64,000 nt of DNA, from the NCBI RefSeq assembly GCF_003046625.1, contig NZ_QAAD01000009.1, forward strand, positions 116,508 to 180,507, written 5' to 3'. The position numbers and the translations under genes were made by a program. This DNA comes from Mangrovibacterium marinum (GTDB lineage: Bacteria; Bacteroidota; Bacteroidia; Bacteroidales; Prolixibacteraceae). Under the pieces are notes generated by a model. The model was given only the letters and a program-made list of their open reading frames with translations. It did not search any database and had not been told where the DNA came from. The stretch's first letter is position 1. Each line of letters opens with the position of its first letter. Shown piece after piece: positions 35,837 through 43,948 of the stretch.

Positions 35837-36478
35837 ATGACCATGGACATTATTACGAAATACTTTCCCGATTTGGACGAAAGCCAAAAACGGCGTTTTA
35901 AACTATTGGGCGAACTTTATCCCGAATGGAACGAAAAAATCAATGTGGTTTCCCGGAAGGATATCGAGCAGTTGTACGAACGGCATATCCTGCATTCGCT
36001 GGGAATTGCCAAGGTGACAGGTTTTGTGCCCGGAACACGCATCATGGATGTGGGCACCGGAGGAGGCTTCCCGGGAATTCCGCTGGCCATCATGTTTCCC
36101 GAAACCGAATTTCTGCTGGTTGATTCTATCGCGAAAAAGATCACTGTTGTCGATGCCATCGCGAAAGAACTGGGATTGACCAATGTGCGGGCCGAACAAC
36201 ATCGCGCCGAGAAAGTGAAAGGGCAATTCGACTTTGTGGTTAGCCGTGCTGTAACGGCTTTCCCCCGATTTGTGTCGCTGGTGCGCTCCAAAGTGAGCCC
36301 TGTTCAGCGGAACGAATTTGCCAACGGAATTTTATATTTGAAGGGCGGAGATTTTGCCGATGAACTGGAACCCTTTAAAAAACAGGTTCGTACTTTTGAA
36401 TTGAAAGATTTTTTTGAAGAAGAATTCTTCGAAACCAAGAAGGTCATTCATTTGGTGCTGAAAAATAGTCGAAAATAA
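35837..36478 (+). CDS. rsmG: 16S rRNA (guanine-527-N7)-methyltransferase
   Basis: This enzyme methylates G527 of 16S rRNA near the decoding centre; its loss gives low-level streptomycin resistance in other bacteria. It has 213 residues, or 211 if translation begins at the second ATG (35843). The SAM motif VGTGGGFPGIPLAI is at about 73-86, and the family N-terminal LNxW-type substrate helix appears as YPEWNEKINVVSR. VVSRAVTAFPRF is the conserved RA motif. It is downstream of the sigma factor and upstream of rpmH. Confidence 0.95.
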   Translation: MTMDIITKYFPDLDESQKRRFKLLGELYPEWNEKINVVSRKDIEQLYERHILHSLGIAKVTGFVPGTRIMDVGTGGGFPGIPLAIMFPETEFLLVDSIAKKITVVDAIAKELGLTNVRAEQHRAEKVKGQFDFVVSRAVTAFPRFVSLVRSKVSPVQRNEFANGILYLKGGDFADELEPFKKQVRTFELKDFFEEEFFETKKVIHLVLKNSRK

Positions 36479-36489
36479 TGCCGGATATT

Positions 36490-36519
36490 TTGGAGGAAAT
36501 CAAAAAAGATCTATTTTTG
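36490..36519 (+). promoter_or_regulatory. Full Bacteroidota promoter for rpmH
   Basis: TTG (36490-36492), a 19-base spacer, and TATTTTTG (36512-36519). Both elements and the spacing fit the Bacteroidota -33/-7 consensus. The rpmH ATG is 47 bases further on. This is the best-formed promoter in the window. Confidence 0.75.
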
Positions 36520-36565
36520 CAGTCCGAAATTGAACGGAGTAAGAATAAATAAATAAAATATACCC

Positions 36566-36724
36566 ATGAAAAGGACATTTCAACCATCTAACAGAAAGCG
36601 TAAAAACAAACATGGTTTTCGCGAAAGAATGTCTACTCCGGGCGGCCGCTTAGTATTGAAAAGTCGTCGTGCCAAAGGTAGAAAGAAATTAACCGTTTCG
36701 GACGAACCAAGACACAAGCGTTAA
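36566..36724 (+). CDS. rpmH: 50S ribosomal protein L34
   Basis: A 52-residue, very basic ribosomal protein. The N-terminus [18 protein letters not shown] and the centre [20 protein letters not shown] are the invariant L34 pattern; the C-terminal extension [10 protein letters not shown] is seen in Bacteroidota. It is driven by its own consensus promoter and followed by a perfect 30-base palindrome that should terminate transcription. It is not linked to rnpA or dnaA here. Confidence 0.97.
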   Translation: MKRTFQPSNRKRKNKHGFRERMSTPGGRLVLKSRRAKGRKKLTVSDEPRHKR

Positions 36725-36750
36725 GAAATCCGATACGTATTACTGCATAG

Positions 36751-36783
36751 AAAGGTAAAGAATCATGATTCTTTACCTTTTTG
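36751..36783 (+). terminator. Terminator after rpmH (perfect 30-base palindrome)
   Basis: 36751-36780 is a perfect inverted repeat with no spacer. As RNA it would fold into a hairpin of about 13 bp with a tetraloop, followed by a T run. Confidence 0.85.
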
Positions 36784-36862
36784 TGTGTTGTAGCGATTGG
36801 TTTTTGAGCATTCCGGTGGGAGAAGCATAGCCCTTGGGGCTTTTGATCTCTGTTTTTTAAGC

Positions 36863-36870
36863 TATTTTTG
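36863..36870 (+). promoter_or_regulatory. -7 promoter element for the PASTA protein gene
   Basis: TATTTTTG matches TAnnTTTG and is 32 bases before the ATG at 36902. A TTG lies at 36843-36845, 17 bases upstream. Confidence 0.55.
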
Positions 36871-36901
36871 TCAGGTACTAATAATTCAACCCGATTTTGT
36901 T

Positions 36902-37729
36902 ATGAGTTTGAGATCTTTCCTGGTCAGCAAAACCTTTTTTATGCAACTGCTTCTGGCTGTTGCCTTAATCATAGGGCTTCTTTTAGTGACAATGCTTGGA
37001 ATACGCCTGTACACGAATCATGGCGAGTCGGCGCCGGTGCCCGATTTGACCGGAATGCCCATTGATCAGGCTGAAGCGCTCCTGAGTGCTCATAAGCTGG
37101 CTTTCGAGATTGCCGACTCCACCTACCTGGATACCGCAGAACCGGGAGCCGTAATTGGTCAGATGCCCGCAGCCGGCCATCAGGTCAAGGAAGGACGGAC
37201 CATCTTTTTGACTATCTGTGCTTTGTCGCCCGAGCAAATAGCGATGCCCAAGCTGACGGACATTTCCTTTCGGCAGGCCGTCAATATCATGCAGTCGGTC
37301 GGGTTGAATGTGGGGCGGATTGAATACGTACCCTCCGAGTTTTCGAACCTGGTGTTGGAGCAAAAAATCAACGAACAGGTCATTGAGCCCAATGTGTTGG
37401 TTAATAAAGGCTCGCGGGTCGATTTGACCATCGGCAAAACCAGCAACGGCGAGAAAACGGTTGTTCCCAACCTGATTGGTTCGACCCTGGTGCAGGCCAA
37501 AGGCGAAATAGCCAGCCTCTTTTTAAATGTTGGTGCGGTTATTTACGACGAGGCGATCGAAACACCGGACGATAGCCTGGCAGCCAAAGTGTGGCAGCAG
37601 CGGCCTACCACCAACAGCTACGATGAGATTGAACAAGGCGCTTCAATCGATTTGTGGTTGACTACCGATGAAGCGAAATTCGTATCCGATACGGATTTGC
37701 AAATGCAAAACGATACCATAGAAGAATAA
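36902..37729 (+). CDS. Membrane-anchored protein with three PASTA domains
   Basis: A 275-residue protein from ATG 36902 (MSLRSFLVSKTFFMQ); an in-frame extension upstream lies before the promoter and is not used. One membrane helix at about 13-35 is followed by three tandem PASTA domains, each with a P-x-L-x-G/D start: APVPDLTGMPIDQAE, MPKLTDISFRQAVN and VVPNLIGSTLVQAK. PASTA domains bind peptidoglycan stem peptides or beta-lactams in other proteins. There is no kinase or transpeptidase domain, so it is a stand-alone PASTA protein, as is common in Bacteroidota. It is followed 2 bases later by the pseudouridine synthase gene. Confidence 0.9.
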   Translation: MSLRSFLVSKTFFMQLLLAVALIIGLLLVTMLGIRLYTNHGESAPVPDLTGMPIDQAEALLSAHKLAFEIADSTYLDTAEPGAVIGQMPAAGHQVKEGRTIFLTICALSPEQIAMPKLTDISFRQAVNIMQSVGLNVGRIEYVPSEFSNLVLEQKINEQVIEPNVLVNKGSRVDLTIGKTSNGEKTVVPNLIGSTLVQAKGEIASLFLNVGAVIYDEAIETPDDSLAAKVWQQRPTTNSYDEIEQGASIDLWLTTDEAKFVSDTDLQMQNDTIEE

Positions 37730-37731
37730 GC

Positions 37732-38796
37732 ATGCAGGAAGATTTCGACGAATTGTTTGACGATCAGCAAGAGGAAGAGCAGGAGTCAGCTCTTTACGAA
37801 CATTATAATTTTCAGATCGATGCCGGACAAAAGCAGGTTCGCGTCGATAAATTTATAGCTAACCGGATCGACAATGCTTCGCGCAGCAAAATTCAGGCTG
37901 CCGCCGATGCCGGGAATATTTTGGCTAACGGAAAGCCGGTGAAGTCGAATTACAAGGTGAAACCGGGTGATGAAATCAGCGTGGTGATGGATTTTCCGCG
38001 CCGGGAGCTGAAAATTATTGCCGAAGACATTCCGCTGGACATTGTCTACGAAGACGATCAACTGATCGTGATCAACAAGCCGGCCGGTCTGGTGGTACAT
38101 CCGGGGCATGGCAACTACTCCGGAACCCTGGTTAATGCGCTGGCCTGGCGTTACAAAGATTTGCCGTTGTTTAGTTCGGTGAACGATCCCCGTCCCGGGC
38201 TTGTGCATCGTATCGACAAAAATACATCGGGGCTGATGGTTGTTGCCAAAACTGAATTGGCCAAAACCAAGCTGGCCAAACAATTTTTCGATAAAACAAC
38301 CAAGCGGCAGTATGTAGCACTGGTGTGGGGCCGCCTGAAAGAACCGGAAGGAACAATAGAGGGTAATATTGGCCGTAGCCTGAAGGATCGGCAGGTTTTT
38401 ACCGTGTTTCAAGATGGTGACTACGGCAAACATGCGGTAACGCACTATAAATTGATCGAGGAAATTGGTTATGTGAGTCTGGTGCAGTGTCAGCTGGAAA
38501 CCGGGCGTACCCATCAGATTCGGGTGCACATGAAATATATAGGTCATCCGCTGTTTAACGACGATACCTATGGCGGCGATAAGGTGCTTTGGGGAACAAC
38601 ATTCAATAAATACCGGCAGTTTGTCAATAATTGTTTCAAGCTGTTGCCGCGGCAGGCTTTACATGCCAAAACGTTGGGATTCACGCATCCTACTACCGGC
38701 GAGGAGATGCTTTTCGACTCGGAGATAGCACAGGATATGCAGGACGCCATCCAAAAGTGGCGCGACTATATTGCGAATCGCGAGATTGGCGAATAG
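37732..38796 (+). CDS. RluA/RluD-family pseudouridine synthase
   Basis: A 354-residue enzyme that isomerises uridines, most likely in 23S rRNA (RluD-like). It has an acidic N-terminal extension (1-22), an S4 RNA-binding domain at about 36-95 (RVDKFIANRIDNASRSKIQ) and the catalytic domain with the RLD-type motif as HRIDKNTSGL, where D162 is the catalytic aspartate. LETGRTHQIRVHM is the second signature. It begins 2 bases after the PASTA gene stop, so the two are co-transcribed, and ddl follows after about 160 bases that contain repeats. Confidence 0.93.
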   Translation: MQEDFDELFDDQQEEEQESALYEHYNFQIDAGQKQVRVDKFIANRIDNASRSKIQAAADAGNILANGKPVKSNYKVKPGDEISVVMDFPRRELKIIAEDIPLDIVYEDDQLIVINKPAGLVVHPGHGNYSGTLVNALAWRYKDLPLFSSVNDPRPGLVHRIDKNTSGLMVVAKTELAKTKLAKQFFDKTTKRQYVALVWGRLKEPEGTIEGNIGRSLKDRQVFTVFQDGDYGKHAVTHYKLIEEIGYVSLVQCQLETGRTHQIRVHMKYIGHPLFNDDTYGGDKVLWGTTFNKYRQFVNNCFKLLPRQALHAKTLGFTHPTTGEEMLFDSEIAQDMQDAIQKWRDYIANREIGE

Positions 38797-38802
38797 CTGT
38801 TT

Positions 38803-38869
38803 GATTTACGATTTCACGATTTACTATTTACAGTTTGACCATGCGCCTTTGCGTCTTTGCGTGGTCAAA
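38803..38869. repeat. GATTTAC-type short repeats and a 10-bp hairpin after the pseudouridine synthase gene
   Basis: 38803-38839 consists of tandem 7- and 8-base units (GATTTAC, GATTTCAC, GATTTAC, TATTTAC, AGTTTGAC). The last part enters a hairpin with arms 38834-38843 and 38860-38869 (one G-U pair) around a CTTTGCGTCTTTG-type loop. Similar words occur in the 158-bp cores near 57.5-58.0 kb and, inverted, near 58.11 kb. There is no T run, so termination is uncertain. Confidence 0.6.
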
Positions 38870-38959
38870 ATTATTAAGGTAAATAGTCAAATTTTTCAAT
38901 ATTGACGGGCTGACAATGCCAATTATTGCTGATATTTGACTTTTCAAAATTGAACTGAA

Positions 38960-39937
38960 ATGAAAAAAAATATAGCAGTTGTTTATGGCGGCGATTCGTC
39001 GGAATACGTGGTGTCGGTTCAAAGTGGTAAAAATGTGTACCAGTCGATCGATACCAATTTGTTTAAGCCCTGGATGGTGGAAATGAAAGGGCAGGAGTGG
39101 GCTGTGAAAGTCGACGGGCAAAAAATTGCCGATGTCGATAAGTCGAATTTTGGCTTCACCTTCGGCGGACAAACCGTAAAATTCGATTTTGCCTACATCA
39201 TCATCCACGGAACGCCCGGCGAAGATGGTATCCTGCAGGGCTACTTCGACCTGCTGAACGTGCCCTATTCAACCTGTGGCGTGCATTCTTCAGCCTTAAC
39301 ATTCAATAAGTTTTTTTGCAGCAACTACCTGCGCAACTTCGGGATTCCGATGGCCAAATCGCGGCGTATGCTGAAAGGAAACTCGATTGACGCAGAGCAG
39401 CTGTTGGCCGAATTGAACCTGCCGGTTTTTGTAAAACCCAACGCCGGAGGATCGAGCTTCGGTGTAACCAAAGTGAAAAAAGCCGACGAGCTGGCTCCGG
39501 CAATTGAGAAAGCCTGGATTGAAAGCGACGAAGCACTGGTGGAAGAGTTCATCGAAGGCAAGGAGTTCACCTGCGGCCTGGTGAAGTTGAAAAATGAAAC
39601 CATCATTTTCCCGGTGACCGAGGTGGTTCCTAAAAATGAGTTCTTCGACTTTGAAGCCAAATACACCGCCGGGATGACCGATGAGATTACGCCGGCGCGC
39701 ATATCGGAGACGTTAACTGCCGACATTCAGCAGCTGGCCTCCAAGGTTTACGACCTGTGCAACTGCCGCGGAATTGTTCGTGTCGATTTTATCCTGAAGG
39801 ACGGAATCTTCTACTTTCTGGAAGTGAACACCACTCCCGGGATGACAGCGACAAGTTTTATCCCTCAGCAAATTGCAGCCATGGGGCGCGAGCTGAAAGA
39901 AATGCTGACACTCATTATCTTAGACCAGATCGGGTAG
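38960..39937 (+). CDS. ddl: D-alanine--D-alanine ligase
   Basis: An ATP-grasp ligase that makes the D-Ala-D-Ala dipeptide used by MurF. It has 325 residues. The N-terminal domain begins IAVVYGGDSSEYVVS; a serine near 13 binds the first D-Ala. The ATP-grasp core has FVKPNAGGSSFGVTKV near 155-170, the acidic EEFIEGKEFTCGL, and the Mg-binding RVDFILKDG and LEVNTTPGMT. It fits functionally with the murF-alr fusion at 54.9 kb. Its last eight or so codons are part of a 249-bp unit that has been duplicated twice downstream. Confidence 0.95.
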   Translation: MKKNIAVVYGGDSSEYVVSVQSGKNVYQSIDTNLFKPWMVEMKGQEWAVKVDGQKIADVDKSNFGFTFGGQTVKFDFAYIIIHGTPGEDGILQGYFDLLNVPYSTCGVHSSALTFNKFFCSNYLRNFGIPMAKSRRMLKGNSIDAEQLLAELNLPVFVKPNAGGSSFGVTKVKKADELAPAIEKAWIESDEALVEEFIEGKEFTCGLVKLKNETIIFPVTEVVPKNEFFDFEAKYTAGMTDEITPARISETLTADIQQLASKVYDLCNCRGIVRVDFILKDGIFYFLEVNTTPGMTATSFIPQQIAAMGRELKEMLTLIILDQIG

Positions 39938-40076
39938 CGACTTTTTCGAGGAGGCGAGCGTGTAACAGATCTCAATATCTTTGAGTAACTCTGTGATTCA
40001 TTGTGTAACTTTGTGTGATAGCTATTCCGCAAAGAAGCTCGAAGAAGCACAAAGTTACACGAAGAAAATTTTGGTC

Positions 40077-40166
40077 ATGAATGTAGACGACATTTCAAGA
40101 ATTATTATTGGGTGTGCAATTGAGGTACACAAGCGGTTGGGCCCCGGATTATTAGAATCAGCCTAA
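40077..40166 (+). pseudogene. GxxExxY 5' fragment, copy 1
   Basis: The first 29 codons of the GxxExxY protein, ending LLESA and then a stop created by the repeat junction, in place of the motif tyrosine Y30. It cannot form the PD-(D/E)XK core. It differs from copy 3 at two residues (SRI versus SKT). Confidence 0.85.
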
Positions 40167-40325
40167 TCTTAGATCGTATCGGGTAGCGACTTTTCCGAGG
40201 AGGCGAGCGTGTAACAGATCTCAATATCTTTGAGTAACTCTGTGATTCATTGTGTAACTTTGTGTGATAGCTATTCCGCAAAGAAGCTCGAAGAAGCACA
40301 AAGTTACACGAAGAAAATTTTGGTC

Positions 40326-40415
40326 ATGAATGTAGACGACATTTCAAAAATTATTATTGGGTGTGCAATTGAGGTACACAAGCGGTTGGGCTCCGGATTA
40401 TTAGAATCAGCCTAA
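40326..40415 (+). pseudogene. GxxExxY 5' fragment, copy 2
   Basis: The same 29-codon fragment as copy 1, with G-S-G in place of G-P-G before LLESA, again stopped at the repeat junction. Confidence 0.85.
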
Positions 40416-40574
40416 TCTTAGATCGTATCGGGTAGCGACTTTTTCGAGGAGGCGAGCGTGTAACAGATCTCAATATCTTTGAGTAACTCTGTGATTCATT
40501 GTGTAACTTTGTGTAATAGCTATTCCGCAAAGAAGCTCGAAGAAGCACAAAGTTACACGAAGAAAATTTTGGTC

Positions 40575-40946
40575 ATGAATGTAGACGACATTTCAAAAAC
40601 TATTATTGGGTGTGCAATTGAGGTACACAAGCGATTGGGCCCCGGATTATTAGAATCAGCCTATCAGGAATGTTTATTTTATGAGCTGAGACAGGCCGGA
40701 TTAGAAGTGCAGAAAGAGAAGCCGATGCCAATTGTTTATAAGGAAGTAAAGCTCGACCATGGATACCGGATAGACCTGTTGGTTGAGGATAAGGTGGTTG
40801 TTGAACTGAAAACCGTTGATGCGCTAAACGAAATTCATACAGCGCAAGTGCTAACGTATTTAAAATTGGGAAACTACAAACTTGGACTGCTTTTGAACTT
40901 TCAGGTTGCAATGTTAAAAGATGGCATTAAAAGACTCATCAACTAA
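40575..40946 (+). CDS. GxxExxY protein (PD-(D/E)XK nuclease-like)
   Basis: A 123-residue protein from ATG 40575; the frame is open from 40479, but that part is the repeated non-coding leader. The eponymous motif is G24-LL-E27-SA-Y30. A nuclease-like core follows, with D67 (YRIDLLV) and E77-x-K79 (VVVELKTVD), matching the PD-(D/E)XK arrangement of the PDDEXK_3 family. The function of GxxExxY proteins is not established; they occur in many copies in Bacteroidota and often sit in repeat-flanked spots. Its leader holds a 13-bp inverted repeat, as in copies 1 and 2. A terminator follows at 41021-41044. Confidence 0.88.
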   Translation: MNVDDISKTIIGCAIEVHKRLGPGLLESAYQECLFYELRQAGLEVQKEKPMPIVYKEVKLDHGYRIDLLVEDKVVVELKTVDALNEIHTAQVLTYLKLGNYKLGLLLNFQVAMLKDGIKRLIN

Positions 40947-41020
40947 CTTGCAGTACTTCAAACTAATATTTGCTGTTTGTAAAAAAAAATGAAGCTGAAA
41001 ACAGTAGAATTAGCCTAAAT

Positions 41021-41044
41021 AGGGGCTGATGCGGCTCCTTTTTT
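41021..41044 (+). terminator. Terminator after the GxxExxY gene
   Basis: A 7-bp stem (41021-41027 with 41033-41039, two G-U pairs), a 5-base loop and a run of T residues. The dnaB -7 element begins at 41046, one base beyond the T run. Confidence 0.7.
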
Positions 41045-41045
41045 A

Positions 41046-41053
41046 TACCTTTG
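41046..41053 (+). promoter_or_regulatory. -7 promoter element for dnaB
   Basis: TACCTTTG matches TAnnTTTG, directly after the preceding terminator and 72 bases before the dnaB ATG. Confidence 0.5.
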
Positions 41054-41124
41054 AAGCTCTTTTTCGCTCGTTTTTTGAAGGGCGCAACAGAACTTGATTA
41101 TCAATTCGTTTACACAAAATTTCG

Positions 41125-42684
41125 ATGGCAGTACAGCGTAAAAATAATAGAGGAACAAACCAAGCAAGCGCGACTATTGAGCAGATTAATGCGCAATACG
41201 GAAAGCTACCACCCCAGGCAGTTGATGTTGAAGAAGCCGTGTTGGGAGCTTTAATGCTGGAGCGCGACGCTTATGTTAGCGTGGCCGATATTATTGATAC
41301 GGATAGTTTTTACAAGGACGAACATAAAAAGATCTTTGAAGCCATCAAATACCTGTCGACGCACGAAAAACCGGTCGATCTGTTGATGGTCACCCAGGAG
41401 CTGAAGAACCGCAATGAGCTCGATGTGGTGGGCGGACCACTGTACATCACCCAGTTAACCAGCCGGGTGGCATCGGCAGCGCATATCGAATTTCATGCCC
41501 GCATTATTGCGCAGAAGTTTATCCAGCGCGAACTGATCCGCGTGTCGTCCGAGATTCAGACCAAAGCCTACGATGCCAATATGGACGTGGATGACCTGAT
41601 TGACTTCTCGGAAACGGCCTTGTTTAAAGTGGCCGAAGGGAACATCAAGAAGGAAACACTGCCTATTAAGCCGGTTTTGAAAGAAGCTGCCGCCTTGATC
41701 GAACAGGCTTCCAAGCGCGAAGATGGATTGAGTGGTACGCCAACCGGTTTTACTGCTCTGGACCGCATGACCTCGGGCTGGCAAAAAACCGACCTGGTGA
41801 TTATTGCTGCCCGTCCGGCGATGGGTAAAACAGCCTTTGTATTGTCGATGGCCCGGAATATGGCCGTTGACCACCGGGCACCGGTAGCGGTGTTCTCGCT
41901 CGAGATGTCGTCGGTGCAGTTGGTGAATCGTTTGCTGGCTGCCGAGACCGAACTGGGATCTGAGAAGATTAAAAACGGACGCCTGGCACAGTGGGAGTGG
42001 GAGAATTTTAACCGCAAGCTGAAAGTGCTCGAAGATGCTCCGATCTTTATTGATGATACACCAGCCTTATCTATCTTCGAGTTTCGCGCCAAATGCCGCC
42101 GCTTGAAGATGCAACACAATATTGGCGTGGTCATTGTCGACTACCTGCAGCTGATGACCGCCGGCGATGCCGGACGTGGCAGCCGTGAACAGGAGGTGAG
42201 TATGATCTCGCGCTCGCTGAAGGCCATCGCGAAGGAGTTGGATATTCCAATCCTGGCTCTCTCGCAGTTGAGCCGTGCTGTTGAAAACCGCGAAGGACGC
42301 CGGCCGCAGCTTTCCGACCTGCGTGAATCGGGAGCCATTGAGCAGGATGCCGACCTGGTGTGCTTTATTCACCGCCCCGAATATTACGGCATCACCGAGG
42401 ACGAAAGCGGAAACTCGCTGTTGGGCATTGCCGAAATCATTATCGCCAAACACCGTAACGGTTCGGTAGGCGATGTGCAGCTGGCCTTCAAGAAACAACA
42501 GGTTAAATTCTGTGATCTGGAAAGCGCCATTCCCGAGGAAATTGGCGGCGGTAATTTCGGGCAAACCTTCAGCTCGAAAATGAACGCCGATTCGGCCAAT
42601 GTTGGAATGCCCGTGAATACCAGCTTTGAAACCGAAAACAACCTGGACTATGGAAAACCCGATCCGAACGAAGCACCTTTTTAA
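41125..42684 (+). CDS. dnaB: Replicative DNA helicase DnaB
   Basis: The hexameric helicase that unwinds DNA at the replication fork. It has 519 residues. The N-terminal primase-binding domain begins around 28 (PPQAVDVEEAVLGALML). The RecA-like domain has Walker A ARPAMGKTAF near 230-240, a Walker B region VVIVDYLQLM, and the arginine-finger and DnaB-specific LSQLSRAVENREGRRPQLSD segment. No intein is inserted. The C-terminal 50 residues are polar and probably disordered. The 3' end overlaps the next gene by 35 bases. Confidence 0.97.
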   Translation: MAVQRKNNRGTNQASATIEQINAQYGKLPPQAVDVEEAVLGALMLERDAYVSVADIIDTDSFYKDEHKKIFEAIKYLSTHEKPVDLLMVTQELKNRNELDVVGGPLYITQLTSRVASAAHIEFHARIIAQKFIQRELIRVSSEIQTKAYDANMDVDDLIDFSETALFKVAEGNIKKETLPIKPVLKEAAALIEQASKREDGLSGTPTGFTALDRMTSGWQKTDLVIIAARPAMGKTAFVLSMARNMAVDHRAPVAVFSLEMSSVQLVNRLLAAETELGSEKIKNGRLAQWEWENFNRKLKVLEDAPIFIDDTPALSIFEFRAKCRRLKMQHNIGVVIVDYLQLMTAGDAGRGSREQEVSMISRSLKAIAKELDIPILALSQLSRAVENREGRRPQLSDLRESGAIEQDADLVCFIHRPEYYGITEDESGNSLLGIAEIIIAKHRNGSVGDVQLAFKKQQVKFCDLESAIPEEIGGGNFGQTFSSKMNADSANVGMPVNTSFETENNLDYGKPDPNEAPF

Positions 42685-43948
42685 GCACACAAAACTCGTT
42701 TTTATCGTCATCCTTTTGGCGATGCTTGCCGGTCGGCAGGCACAGGCCATGTACCTGCTCATCCCCATGGACAGCCAGCAGCGCAATCACCTGAAAGCTT
42801 ACGGTATTGCTTACTGGACCCTCGAAAAAGCAGTCGAGGTGAAATGGTTGCTCAACTACCGGGGCGGCAGTTTTCTGATTCAGTACATCCCCGATGTAGA
42901 GTCCGAATGTGTGATTCGCGGTGTGAGCGTCGAGAAAATTGCCGATACTAAGGCCAAGCTCATCCTTTCCGAAATAGCCAGCCCATCGATGAACCAGGAT
43001 GCCGTGAGCATGCAAAAAGCTCCCAAAATTGCAGTCTACTCCCCAAAAAATAAACAGCCCTGGGACGATGCTGTGACCCTGGTGCTGACTTATGCCGAAA
43101 TAAAATACGACTTAATTTACGACGACGAAATTATTGCAGGTAAGCTGAAGGATTACGATTGGCTGCACCTGCACCACGAAGACTTTACCGGCCAGTTCGG
43201 AAAGTTTTATGCCAATTACCGCAACATGCCCTGGTACCAGGAGGAAGTACGCTCGAACAAAGCCGCAGCCGAGCGCAATGGCTTTGCCAAAGTGTCGGAG
43301 ATGAAACACTATGTCTCCGAACAAATACGAAGCTATGTGGAGCGCGGCGGCTTTCTGTTTGCCATGTGTGCCGCGACCGACACCTATGACATTGCAATGG
43401 CTGCTCACGATGTCGATATTTGTGCCGCCATGTTCGACGGCGATCCGGCCGATCCCGAGGCCAACCAAAAACTGGATTATTCGCAAACTTTCGCCTTCAA
43501 AGACTTTACCCTCGAGATGAATCCCTACGTCTATCGCTTTTCGGATATCGACGTTACAACGGACCGAAAAGTGCCTCAAACGCAGGATTTCTTTACCCTG
43601 TTCGACTTCTCAGCCAAGTGGGATCCTATACCAACCATGCTGACTCAAAACCACCAGCGGGTTATCCGCGGCTTTATGGGCCAGACCACCGCCTTTAACA
43701 GCAAACTGGTTAAAGCCAATGTGTTGGTGATGGGCGAAAATAAAGCCGCCGGCGAAGCCCGCTATATTCACGGCGAACAAGGCAAAGGCTTCTGGACCTT
43801 CTACGGCGGCCACGACCCCGAAGACTACCGCCACCTGGTGGGCGACCCCCCAACCGACCTGAATCTTTACCCCAACTCGCCCGGCTACCGCCTGATCCTG
43901 AATAATGTGCTGTTCCCGGCCGCCAAAAAGAAAAAACAGAAGACCTGA
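42650..43948 (+). CDS. Exported protein of the Bacteroidota family often labelled asparagine synthetase B
   Basis: A 432-residue protein from ATG 42650 (MENPIRTKHLFKH), overlapping dnaB by 35 bases; in-frame starts slightly upstream are also possible. The N-terminus is a signal peptide (VFIVILLAMLAGRQAQA), so the protein is exported. Conserved stretches such as HLKAYGIAYW, WLLNYRGGSF and YDWLHLHHEDFTGQFGKFY identify a Bacteroidota family that databases commonly call asparagine synthetase B. It has neither a glutaminase N-terminal Cys nor a PP-loop, so that label is almost certainly wrong. A ThuA/glutamine-amidotransferase-like fold is possible (GGFLFAMCAATDT looks like a nucleophile-elbow region). 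The function is unknown. Confidence 0.75.
   Translation: MENPIRTKHLFKHTKLVFIVILLAMLAGRQAQAMYLLIPMDSQQRNHLKAYGIAYWTLEKAVEVKWLLNYRGGSFLIQYIPDVESECVIRGVSVEKIADTKAKLILSEIASPSMNQDAVSMQKAPKIAVYSPKNKQPWDDAVTLVLTYAEIKYDLIYDDEIIAGKLKDYDWLHLHHEDFTGQFGKFYANYRNMPWYQEEVRSNKAAAERNGFAKVSEMKHYVSEQIRSYVERGGFLFAMCAATDTYDIAMAAHDVDICAAMFDGDPADPEANQKLDYSQTFAFKDFTLEMNPYVYRFSDIDVTTDRKVPQTQDFFTLFDFSAKWDPIPTMLTQNHQRVIRGFMGQTTAFNSKLVKANVLVMGENKAAGEARYIHGEQGKGFWTFYGGHDPEDYRHLVGDPPTDLNLYPNSPGYRLILNNVLFPAAKKKKQKT

Larger units (their letters stand above)
39917..40663 (+). repeat. 249-bp tandem repeat, three copies
   Basis: Copies start at 39917, 40166 and 40415, exactly 249 bases apart. Each contains the last codons of ddl (ATCTTAGA...ATCGGGTAG), a leader with a 13-bp inverted repeat (for copy 1, 40003-40015 with 40048-40060), and the first 29 codons of a GxxExxY gene. 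Copies differ by only a few substitutions, for example near 39925-39930 versus 40174-40179. Only copy 3 continues into a full GxxExxY gene. The pattern is what unequal recombination or replication slippage would leave, and the duplication looks recent. Confidence 0.95.

Noticed and set aside
37786..38547. A 253-codon minus-strand frame inside the RluA-family gene
   Set aside because: It is antisense to a complete pseudouridine synthase and shows no domain.
39917..40663. CRISPR array
   Set aside because: Repeats are 249 bp, directly abutting and contain gene fragments, with no spacers or cas genes.
41125..42684. Possible intein in dnaB
   Set aside because: The helicase is 519 residues with uninterrupted motifs; no insertion is present.
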